This document shows positions 25,216 through 37,287 of a stretch of 64,000 nt of DNA, piece after piece. How positions within the stretch are numbered: position 1 is the first letter of the stretch; each line of letters opens with the position of its first letter. This stretch comes from Lates calcarifer. Taxonomy: Eukaryota > Chordata > Actinopteri > Centropomidae. A model generated the notes under the pieces. It ran no database searches, was not told the origin of the DNA, and saw nothing but the letters and a program-made list of their open reading frames with translations. The DNA is taken from the NCBI RefSeq assembly GCF_001640805.2, contig NC_066833.1:12574984-12638983 (forward strand), in the 5' to 3' direction. Made by a program: the position numbers and the translations under genes.

Positions 25216-28200
25216 TTTCATTTTCATTTGTTTGGTAAAGACAAATAACTAACACTGACGTATGGGCCACAAAGCTTTACATCACAACACACCTGCTATT
25301 CAGCCTCCACCTCTTAGTGAACAGAGTAATACACGGTAAGTGTGTTGCTACACAGCCCCCACCTTAAAGCAAACAGGAGGATGTACAGTAAGTGGGTTTG
25401 TGGTGGCTGCTGGGAGGCTGGGAACCACAAACAAATGAGTGATCTGTCCTCATGCCGTAGTCCACATCTCAGCCTCCTACCCTCCAACACATTCAGCTGG
25501 TCGCTGAGCCAAATCAGTACAAGCAGTGGGTGGATGCACCGGTAAAGTATACTGACGTTTTTGGCTCACAGGATTAACAGCATCAGCAGCAGACCCGTGC
25601 TTCTAACACACATTATCAGTCATACATGATGTCTCTATACAATCTAATTTAGGCTGGGGGCCCTGAGACAGAGAGAATGGTCAGGGTGGAAGGAATGATA
25701 TTCAGAGCTTAAAAATATACAATCAATTGTTGCATTGGGGGAAAAAAAAGAATCATTAAGAAAACAATCATTACTCCCTTTCTGCCTGTTACATCAGCTG
25801 TTGAAACAGGTCAGAGTAAGGTCATCAAATCAATAACCCTGAAACAATTGAGCTACAACTGACCCATCTGAAGAGGGAAGTGTGTGCACACACTTATGCA
25901 AGATTACAAATGAAGAGAGGAGGACAGAGCAGTTAGTGGATTAACTAATGATGACTCCACCGTCATTGAGCTTGAATCTCTGACGTCAGCAGACTATCAT
26001 AGGCACAGCTTAGTTCCAAACAAACTGACTACAGGCAGGCCAAAGCAAATGGTCTCACCATCATCATGTCTCTTTCACTGATGATCCTTCACTGGGTATC
26101 TTCACTCTTACATATATAAATGTTGAATTTTCAATGATATATTGTGATTATATTGACATACACTGCCATTTTATTTTCACAGAAAAAATATAAATATGTA
26201 GATGATGTGATTTTTGCTTGGGTTTGTACCAAACAAGTGTTCCCTTACATCTGGAGAATAAAAACTGTAGGCTGGGGCTTCAATTTATCACAACATTTAT
26301 GTCACACAGACCCTTACGTACTCACAGATGCTCTTAGTACAACTCCAGCTTATGGCCACCTATAGTGAGTGTTGCTGAGTTTACATCTGGACAGTTTGGA
26401 CTTTGCTCTCTGAGGTGACTTGAAATGGCAAAGCAGACAGCTAAACAGAGGAGAGGACTGCCTAAGTCTGACTACAACTTTTCTATCAACAGATACAGCA
26501 TTGTAACTGGACACAGAGGGAGGAGCAGCACCCTATACTGCCATCTCCCGGTGACAAATCAGAATTCAGTATTTATATTCTCTGCTGCTGTGGACTTGAA
26601 CTTGACAATGAGGGGATGTTAACAATTAAACTGGAATCTCACTGCCCCTTATAACCTGAATCCTGCCACACTTGTTGAATTAAAACTTGACTCACAATCA
26701 AAAACAAAAAGAATAAAAAAGTCTTACCTGTTAAAGCAAGAAAGCAGGCCACAGAGCAACATGAAAGAGAGAGAGAGAGAAAAAAAAAATAGACTGATTA
26801 AACTGATTAATGACAATACACCAGGGGGCCAGACAGTGCAGAGTTTGTTTCTGCTTTCGCTGTCACTGTAAAAATAATAATAATAATAATAACCAAATAA
26901 TATAATATCCATGTCCACCAAAACCTCACAAAAACATTTAGGATTCCTCCTTCTGAGCATAACACACAGTTCCATACACAACAGGATTTAGCTGCTTAAG
27001 ACTCTGTATCACTTGCAGAGAATTTGTTTTTAACCTTGAAACAGAGCTAAGCAGTTATCTACCTATGGATTCTCACCCCTGTCAAACTGTGAGGCAGCGT
27101 CCTCCATCATTATGCTAAATTTATATTCAAAATTCAAAGGGCACAGCACCCACATGGCTTCAACTGATTTCTTTGAAAATCCACAAGTCTGTGCAGTGCT
27201 GTGCTGACAGGCTAAAAAGGCACATCCCCACTGGCTGTTAGAGGGTATAAGCTGGTGCACACTGCCATCTAGTGGCAAATACTAAAGCCAATACATGCTG
27301 TATTACTAATTCAACTTCTAACAATATGCTCGTAACCACTTCCCACTGCACGTGTAGAGAAAAATGTTTACATAAATCTGACATGTCACAAAAACTCAAA
27401 CTTGACAAGCTGACAGCGGAGTCACTCAGTGCTTTTCTTCCAACACAAAACCTCAGAAGTCTGGAAGCTTTCATCTACATCTGGTGTCAGACAACAGGAG
27501 TCTGATGAGATCTGGTCTGTTTCTTTGGTAGTGCAGAGAGAATCAAACTGCAGATGGAGCTGTGTTATCTCACTGCAGCAAAGTTACAATGTTTACTATG
27601 TGCTACTACATTAAACTGAACTGCTTCCAATTATGATTGAATAATAACTCTGGTGTAGCAGAGGTTTAACTTGTAATTCAAGATGTCCACAAAGGCTGCT
27701 CTTAATAGTCCTCTGCTCATTAAATGTGTTTAACTAGAGTGAAATGAACTTAAACCCACATTTCCCTTACTTTATCCTGTGGATTGCTGCAGTGTGCGAT
27801 GCAAAAGCGCTCACACTAACTCTACTGCAAGAATAAAGTGAAATAAGCGTTAAATAAATTATTAAGCAAGCAAGAGTGTATATTTGAGAACAGCATGATG
27901 TGAGTTCAGGTACTCAATGTCACTGTGAGAAAGGAACACTGCATTCTTTTCACAGCTAATCCCTCTTTTCATCAGCATGTAAACAACATCATTACCTATC
28001 ATCAGACCTTCAGAGCTATGAACCCGACAATCAACATGTGCAGATGCTTATTTCTCAAGTAGCAGTGTGCTCACTCCACAAATTATCTGAGGTGAGACAG
28101 TTCACCTGTCATTGGTGAGAGGATTTTGGGTAATATGGATGAAGTGCAACACCCCACTGGCCCCAGTGCTGCTCAAACAATTAGCTATTGTTCACTGCCA

Positions 28201-30117
28201 TTAGCTAACTGTTTTTCCAACTTCATTTTACTCCTCCCTTACAGTTCAAATTGAGATTTATTTTGTGAAAAATTATTTCTTTCCCCACTTGTACAGATTG
28301 CTTTCATAGGAATAGATAGATTACAACACTGATCATAAGCTCCTTCTATCCTAAAAGCTTTACCCAAACAGCTCCACAACAATTCACATCTCCATGTATG
28401 TGACTTTCACAGACTCTCACAACTGCTTTGTGACCTCAATAACTCTCACATGACTCAAGACTCAGATGTTGAAGCACATGAATGCCTTTTCAAAGCAATT
28501 CACCTTCAGCTGCAGCACCACGCTGAAAATGTAAATTTTAGAAAACAGATTTAATGAGTACTGTGATGGACAACTAAAAAAGGAAAAAGTTACTTTCATG
28601 GCTTCTTTAAAAGAATGAAAACATAGGATAACCAGAAACATTATGATAAGAATGGAGAAATGGTCAATAGGATTAAAAATTAATTGGCTAAGACACTCGG
28701 ACACATGAATAATTCTCAGTCTGAGCAGGGTAAGAGATAAATATACCTTCTTATGATTAGTCCAGCTAACTAACTCGCTAGCCATTCTTCCTGTGTTCAG
28801 ACAGAATTTGTTTCCAGTGTTTCCCTTCCAGCATAAAGCTAGCTTGTCTGAGGAGCTGCATTCACAACAGTAGCACTTCAGCACTCTTCCACAGTCATTT
28901 GGTCAGTGAAATGAAGCCTTAATTTAGGACTACAAACAACATTCATACATGACACACATACACATGCACACAGTGTGATGATGGTGTATGTAGGCAGGTC
29001 ACAGCTTGTCAGCCAGTAGGGGGTAGTGCAGTACTGTTTACAGGGATGAGAATGGTTTGTAGGCAGACAATACTTTGCATTAATGCTGCTGTGACAATGC
29101 CAATAGCAACCAAGGGGAATTTATTGGGTATGTTTTGCTCAGGGCAAATTAAATTAAAACTGTTTGTTAATCACTAGACTAAAGAGACTTGAAGGAAAGA
29201 CACTAGTGTGACAGGGTTTCCCACCAGCTGAGAATATACTTTTAGTCACTCAAAAGAAAAATGGAGGCTCGAGGGCATGTTGAGCTGCAAAAGTCTGCTT
29301 CAAAACAGTACTGAGCTCAAAAGCTAACTATAATTTCACCATTCCTGCAGATTTGTCTATTAATGTGTACATTCAACTGCTTTCAATACAGAATTGAAAA
29401 GAAATAAGAGTATGACATATGAAAAACTGAAGAAAATCTTTTCTCTAGGTGGGAGTATGTCTATTTGGGTGGGCTACCTCGGTAATTTCAACATATAGGG
29501 GAAACACTGAGTAAAGAACATGGATGTTAAACTGATAGACACAGACACGGTGAAGAGCCAAGTGTCTCTGTGCTTTATTCCTGCTAATAAGAGATGCAGC
29601 TGGCTAGGCTATTGAGGCTATTGAGGAGAAAAAAAAAAAAAAAAACTTGACCCCCTCTCTCCAGCAGCCTTCCTCATTCAGCCACAGAGCATAGAAAAGG
29701 GGATTAGCTCACACAAAGCGAGAGTGAATGAATATCAAACCCTATGGGAAAAGACGCTCAGTGGCTGGAGCTCTCACGTCATCACAGCTGAGCAGAAAGA
29801 CTGAAGCCATCAGACACCATTAATCAAAGCGAACCAGATAAATTTACAACTGTTATTTATGAACTGTACAAGGTGTGTTTTTTGAACTTTTCACAGAGAC
29901 AAGGGAAGACTTTCAGCCCTGCCTCCGGTCCTTATGCTAACTGAGGCTACCCCACCTGTTAGCTGTGGAAGAAAAGAAAGCAAACAAGCGTATTTCCCAA
30001 AATGTCAACATATTCCTCCAAGTGACTGAGAGCATATTTTATTTTATTTTATTGCAGTGACCAGGCATAATTAAATCAACGCCTTGACAAGCCTCTGCCT
30101 TTTCACTGTTGATTCTA

Positions 30118-30418
30118 CAGCTGAAACATTGGTCAATTAGTGGAAGTAAAGAAAATGAATCTATCTGAAATTATGACAATAGTCAATTAATCATTTCAGC
30201 AAATCTGCTTGGCCTAAAAAGATATAGTAAGGCGAATATTTGCTAGTTTTCTCAATAATAGAAACTGCACAAGCTTGTTACAAAATCCAATTTGAAGACG
30301 TAACCATGGCTTCTAGGAAAACATGATGGATTTTAGTTATTTACTATTTTAGTCTATACTAACTAAATAACTGTCTAATTCATTGATAATGAAAATAATA
30401 GCTTGTTATAGCCCTAGT
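30118..30418 (+). repeat. MITE-like dispersed repeat
   Basis: Runs from CTGAAACATTGGTCAATTAG through TTGAAGACGTAACCATGG to GATAATGAAAATAATAGC and CCCTAG. The same order of segments appears in the copy at 51367-51655. The ends recall the inverted TAGGGCTGCAAC/GTTGCAGCCCTA termini of a common teleost non-autonomous element. Identified from memory. Confidence 0.5.
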
Positions 30419-33400
30419 TAATGTCTCATCCTCATGTAGTAACAAGATCTATGTCATGATAATAATCCAAGTGTTTTCATTTAACTCAGGGAACTGCTGA
30501 GAAATTGTGACAGATTAATCAGTGGTGTGTGTGTTAAACGTATCACAGCATGTGGAGACAGCAGACATATTGCTATTTGACAGAGTTAAAAATAAGGAAA
30601 GAGTTCTGCTCAAAGAACTCAAAAACTACCCCACTGATTTGTATCCGAGAACACGGATAACAAGCAAGGTAGCACGTCATTTTCTTTTTCATCAGTTCCT
30701 TTATTTATATCCTTTTATTCCTCTCAGGCTGTAAAAAAAAAAAAACAAATATAAATAATGCACTAAACAGAGAAAGAAACAGAACAAACAGTATGAAAGA
30801 CATGGGGGAGAAAAAAAGCAAAAATGCTTATGCCGATAGCAAAGTCATCCACTGCATTTTCTCTATTAGTGTAAGTGTGTGAGTCTCGTGTGTGTGTGTG
30901 TGTGTAATTCCTGGAGCTGACTGGACAGTGTTCTGGCCACAGGAATGCCGGCCATGATTCAGCACATTGCCTGCATGTTTAGGGGAATGACAGTGGCAGC
31001 CCACTAAAGCCTAAAGATAAAAACGTGTGGGTGAAGATGAAACCTCCATCAACACCATCTCATAGTGTGTCGTACTTTACCAAACGTTACACTAACACAT
31101 GCTGTGGACGAGGCAGGAGCTCTCAGTCACTGCAGTGTAATTATTGCTCCCTTATGCTTCTGTATGTTTAGGCTAAATGAGTTGGCTCCTTCAACAAATG
31201 ATGAGAAGTCCGAACTGTTTCTCAAGCGCTACTTAACCTAAAACACAGCATATTACAACAGTGCAGTGTCTTCCATTAGCACCTATTCAGACTACTGCAT
31301 GGTAACATGCAGGCACTTGTTTCACAAGGGTCTTGGGTCATTTCTGTTTCAATCTTTGTACCACATACTCTTTTTTTACAGAAAAGAAAGTAGTCTCTTT
31401 TCTCCTGAGTACTTTTTCTTTTGTTGTCATGGAGACCAAGATGTTGAGCATCAGGAAACTACTGTACATACAAGACACTTAAAATGCCAAAATGAAGCAC
31501 TACACCAATCCGCTGTGATTAAAAACAATAAAATACTTTTTACGGATTGCCACTCTTAGCATGAGGCCAGAAGCTGACAATGTTGCTGTGCTATGTTAGC
31601 GCTGAGAACTAGACCAAATAATCCAGCAGGGACACAGAGGATTTCAATGTCTGTGTTCTCGTGAACTAATAAGAGAATCAATCAGTGAGACAGTCTAACA
31701 CAAAAAACATGTATTTTGTCTTTTTCATGCAACAAGTAATGAACCTCCACTGAACCCAACAGGATAACCCATTAATTAATTGTGATTACCAAACAGACTA
31801 TTTATTCATTTTAATCCATTAGAAAATAATAATAAACAAATAAAACAGCGTTCTAACTGATTATGTTTGTCATGTACATGTACAAACAGAATCACAATAA
31901 AAACAGCAGAGGGAGATTTTTTTCCCAACAAGGTTAGACTATCATAGCACTTGGGGGTGGGAGGGCAATTTTCTCATAGATGAAAGGCAGACTAAAAACA
32001 CAATCCATTATGATCCATTACAAGCCATTAGTTTTCCCACTGCACTCTTAAGTGAAACAGTCCCGTTTATTGATGGAAAAATAAACCATCAGCAAGAAGG
32101 TGACAGAAACAAATGAAATCAATGACGCATCTGCACAAAGTATATAAATAAGCAACGGACGTGGAGTGATTTATAGGGAGATATGCACATGTGAGTGCTC
32201 TGTATTAACCTTTGTTTCATCAACACACACCAAACAGCTCTCAGTTTCATCCTACCATTCATGCTTTCACTGCTTGGCCTAAAAAGACATAGTAAATATT
32301 CAGTAGTGTGCGGTGAGACCTCCCTCCCCATCTCTCTCCCCCTCTCACTCATACACAGCATGTTGCTGCTCTGCTGTGTTCTGGTGTTCTCTGGCTTGGT
32401 CTATGTGGTAGGAATGGGGGAGGTGTCAGCAGCATAACAAATAACAAACGCTGTTTACTTTTAGCGAAACACTTTAGTGATGTGCAACTACTGACAAACT
32501 GGAGTTCTATATAAAAGACCACTGCCGAACGCTACAACAACATGGGTGCATTTGCTTTGAAAAATACATGCAGATCGAGTTTGTTCTCACTGCTTAAAAA
32601 AAAAAAAAAAACACTTGATCCAGTCTCGACATCTGTGCGCATATTAAGTTCATCTCTCATTTCAAGCTCTGTTCAGCAAAAAATAAGCAACAACATCTCA
32701 AGATTTGTGTGGCCTATTGGGGGTGGGTTTACAAGAAGAAGAATAGCTCTAATCAGAGCAATAATTTGGACTTCACCAGCATTTGCTAAAGGGCTTTTTG
32801 TTTGGACCAGTAATAATATCAATAAAGTATTTATTAATCTGGTGATTCTCTTATTAATTTTCAATAAAGAATCAGGAAAACTGTGGAAAATTGCCCATTT
32901 CCATTTCCATATAACCCCCAGAGATGTTATCAAATATAAAATAAATTATATTCAGATGCTGGAACCATCAAATGTATTCTGCATTTTTGCCTGAAAACTG
33001 ACTTAAATAATTACTTCATTGTTAAAACGGTTTCTAATAAATTTTCCAACATTTGGCCAATCAATTTATCTACTTATCACTGCAGCTCTAAACAAACTTC
33101 AAATACTATGAGACAGAGCAGCTGTGTTACGCTGCCATGTACAGTATTATTAGTACAACCAGCGCTGAATTCAGCAATGGTCGTTGTCAATAAGCAGAAA
33201 ATGGAGCACATCACATCATATAATAACATATTCGGTTTTTGGTTTCTTCTTGAGAAAATTCAGTCATTTTTGTTGAAAATAACTGAAATAGGGAGAAATG
33301 TGACCTGCCAGCAAAAGGAAGTAAAACTTTTTCTAAATGCAGAATCCATTGTACATTGTACAATTGTAAAAATATCTGTGACACATCATGATACCTATGT

Positions 33401-33964
33401 AACTGAAGAGCTAAAATGGGTTAGGGTTCAGCTCAGGACAGCAGTTGCCCCTGAACTCACCCCGCTGTTGGTACAGCCATTAAAGGAAATTTGCCCTGAC
33501 CATACAAACAAACCAAGATGTGACCAGTGTTAAGAATATCTCTTTTATCAAAGACTGACTGTAGACAAAAACATCTGGACACCAGGTCTGTTACAGTGTA
33601 TGGTGTAAACCTCACCAAGCAAACGCTCACACAAAACCCATCTACAAAGCAGACACTAATGAAGGAAACAGAAGAGCAACACAATGGTAGGATTTATCAG
33701 AGCTGGAACGGTGATGCACAACTCTGCTCAGTCTGGTTCCATCTGGTCCGGTCTGCTGTGTCCTCAGTGGTCTCAACCAGCTTCAGCAGATCTGACTAAG
33801 TTGAGTTGGGTCAGCTTGGGTCACTTCCTCTGTGTGTTTGTGAATTTTAGGGATCTGGTTGATCTCCACACAATGAGCAACAGGCCTAGCACACACTGGA
33901 CTCCCTGCACTGCCAGGGGGAAGATTACATTCAGAACAGCCAGCAGCAGAGATAGCCATCACTG

Positions 33965-34049
33965 CTGCCAGCCAGCTAGCCAGCCAGCCAGCCAGCCAGC
34001 CAGCCAGGCAGGCACATTCCCCCAAGCCTTCAACATTCAAACACAAACA

Positions 34050-34098
<49 letters not shown>
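33965..34098. repeat. Compound microsatellite: CCAG then CA
   Basis: A run of CCAG/CAGC tetranucleotides (about 33968-34010) is followed, after a short spacer, by an almost pure CA tract (about 34040-34098). Open frames across it are repeat translations. Confidence 0.9.
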
Positions 34099-34101
<3 letters not shown>

Positions 34102-37100
34102 AACAGTGCCGCATTACAAAAAATGCAGCGCCCTCATTCATTTTGATGAGACCACTGGGTTGGCACAGCAGGAGCTTCAGCAACAAGATGCCCAAGAAAT
34201 CACACCTGGCTCAAGTTGGCTAGTACATTCATGGTAGCTGAAGGAGGACACCTCCACCATGTATTATTAGTTTTTTAAAAACATTTGGCAGTCAAACCCA
34301 GTTCTACTTGTAATATGCAACACATTACCGATGACAAAAGAAACACATATGTCTGCTCATCCAACACAAACTTGAAGGTGAGATGACCAAAAAAAAAAAA
34401 GAGAGATGATACCACATCTCAGTGTTACTAACACAGGAGCTACACTAGAATGAAAATTAGAGAAAGAGATATTGAAACAACTATTAGAAAACAAAACTAA
34501 AAGTACTTCATCTTGGCGCAAAGTCTGAAATCTTCAATAGCTGCCATTTCCCAAGTTTCCCAACAAATGATTAATAAGAAAAACTGAGGTGTAAACTCAA
34601 CAAGAAGTTAAATGTCATACCTTAATACAGCATCTGAAATGGGTTTACAGCCAAATCCCACCACAACACTTCACCAAGGCTATGCAATAATGAATAAAAC
34701 TAACTAACTTTAAAATGATGTCTGTAAAGTCCTTCATTTAAAAGTAGAAAATAACACTATAAACTGAGGTTAATACAATAACCTCTCTCTTACACCTGGT
34801 TTGTACTGAACTAAGCCAGTACTGCTAAGCAGTCTATGTAACCTCTTGTCACAAAATGGTCTTCAGTCTGAGGGTTTGAAACAACAACATGAAGCACACA
34901 CACACACAAAGAGAAACACGCACACAGTCTAACTGCACAAAACCACATCCTCATATACAAAGAGTCCTGTGTGTGGAAACGTGCATACGACCATGTTACA
35001 CTCCCTGCTCTCACATTAGTTACATTTTGCTGAAGATATTAAACATTTGGCACAATTTTCTAATTACTGTTTTACTATTAATGGCCTATAAACAGTCAAT
35101 CAGCAGCAGCCTACACACACACAGACCACTCACCCACCCATCTTGAGCATATTCCATTAATGATGTGTCTGTGCAGATGGAGCAAATGCCCAGTCGAAAC
35201 CCTGCCTCATTCACACACACTGACACTAGGCACTGTGTTGGTGCCTTGTGGTGATTTATGAGGGCCATGGTCATCCTACTCATTAAAACCTGAAATACTG
35301 TATGTTGACAGGAGCCACAGGAACTGCACAACAGCTGATATGACCCCCAACCACTGCCAAACATTCCTGCCACACAAAGAACAAATTAGATTTTATGAGA
35401 GAGACTGGTCCCTCTGCAATTAGTACACAAAGGAGAAAGGTCTCAGGTCATAGCAATGCTTCCATTACAGTGACTTTAAAAGGTGCAATCACTAATGCTT
35501 TATTGCCTCTGTGCAAAAAAAATCATAATTTTTAGCAGGAAAGTCAAACTAATCAATACCCGTCACACCTACATTGCCACAAGTAATAATTTGATAATTG
35601 GACATGAAATTAGAAGCACGGACATGTTGTGATGATGTTGCATTTCAACAATTCTGTTGCAAATTAATACAAACTGAAAACAAAAACACCTTAGTGAGAT
35701 TTCTTTGCGCTTTCTAAACAGATGACCCAGACCCTGTGTTTTTGATCACGATCCTTCAAAGTCCCAGGTGCCCTGAACTAGCCGCTGTGAACTATGGGTT
35801 TGGTTCGAGACTGTGCCATCATCTCTGGGTTTTACAATCCTGCTTTTTTTTTTAAATCTTTGAAAGTCCACTGATTAAGAAGGGCAGAGAGAACAGCCAG
35901 TTTCAGACAAACTTCAGCAGGCTCTGTCAACTACCTGCACTTGTGTGACAGCAGGTAAACTAGACACAACTGAACCTTGAGCATAATTCACAGAGACAAG
36001 CTTCTCATTTGTGAGAAGGGCTTTGGTTTCACCCAAATACTGCTTATGATCAAAGACAATAATCCACCTGATCCCGCATAGATTTCACATTCCTCAAAGT
36101 TAAACATCATGTGATAACAGTCGGCATCCTTCAGTATCCATCTAACTGACCCTTAAAGTCACGCTGAAACAAAACTACCAGCATTACATCCATATCACCC
36201 TCTACATTCCTGGTTATCAAGCTCATCTTGGTTTCTCCTCCCTCCCTGTTTATTATTACTCAGGTGTGTTAAATATCCTATAAACTATTAGGGGCTAGGG
36301 TAACTGAAAATATTTCATAAGTCAGGATTGTTAGGAGGGAGGGGTAGGTGAGCAATTTCCTGCTGCTGCAAGGTGATTAAAATTCCTGTCTAACTGCGAA
36401 ATGCGCTCTTAAAACTTATTATTGGCTGGACTTTCCACAGGATTCTCATTTGGGCCACTATAAATCACTAGCAAGCTATAGTGACAGGAGAGGAGTGACA
36501 AAGAGAGATGGAGAAAAAAGAGAGATCGGGAAGAGAGAAAGAGAAAGAGAAAGGAAGAGCACTTAATAAAATCAATAAAGCTTTTAGTGAAGGAAAAGGA
36601 CTACTGCGCTATACTGTCAACTAGTAAACCACCATCTTGTCTTCATGAGTTCATCGAAAGGTAGAAGAAGTATTTTTAAGTCTTACTTTGATAGATAAAA
36701 TTATCATTTCATTCCTTCAACATTTACAGCTACCTGCCTTTTTCTACCTCTAATTAAATAATCCATGCAACCTGCATCGTGTTTCCTGCTTTCCTGACAA
36801 CAAATGTGCTGAGAGTGTGCACAGCGAACTGTGCACCCAGCAGAAATTGTGCCCTGTAAAGAAGACAGTTGGGATTCGAGTGAGCAGACGGGCTAGGTAA
36901 AAATGTCGAATCACTGCAGCCACTTGATCAAGACGAGGGACGTCACATCCAGCTGATTCCTGCACTGTGTCCCACTGACAAGAGGACAGACAAACCGGGG
37001 CAGCCTGGCCACTGTCTGCTGGCCATCTAGGAAAACAATAACACTTTTCTTCCCTCACAGCTGCCACAGCAACCAGTAAAATCATCCCAGCTTCAAACAG

Positions 37101-37287
37101 ACTCTGAATGCTGAGTTAAGCAACAAACACCCATTTCACAGCATGTATCCATCAATAATCTACTTTGATTCAGGACTTAGAGCTAAAATCTTCATCACAT
37201 GTTCCTGTGCTTAAACTCATGCAAATGCCAGAAATTTGTTTGCAACCAATCGAATAACAAAAAGAGTAAGGAAGTAAGAGCTCTTAC

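Larger units (their letters stand above)
17951..37287 (-). other. tsc22d1: Long-isoform intron of tsc22d1 (upstream of the short promoter)
   Basis: About 19 kb between the long-isoform first exon and the short promoter. No further exon is recognised. Contents are a CA run near 18870-18901, a T22 run at 20067-20088 followed by a perfect hairpin (20105-20140), and a dispersed repeat at 24945-25215. Further along are (ATA)n near 26868-26890, a MITE-like repeat at 30118-30418, GT at about 30889-30904, CCAG/CAGC repeats near 33965-34010 and a long CA tract at 34047-34098. Open frames such as 24406-24765 (-), 28462-28884 (-) and 32542-32994 (+) show no family features. Confidence 0.8.

Noticed and set aside
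28462..28884. Minus-strand open frame of 140 codons
   Set aside because: Low-complexity, Cys/Phe/Ser-rich translation typical of non-coding AT-rich DNA, with no homologue recognised.
32542..32994. Plus-strand open frame of 150 codons overlapping a minus-strand frame
   Set aside because: Open on both strands because stop codons are sparse; starts across a poly-A run and has no domain I recognise.
33684..34223. Plus-strand open frame of 179 codons
   Set aside because: Most of its length translates CCAG and CA microsatellites.
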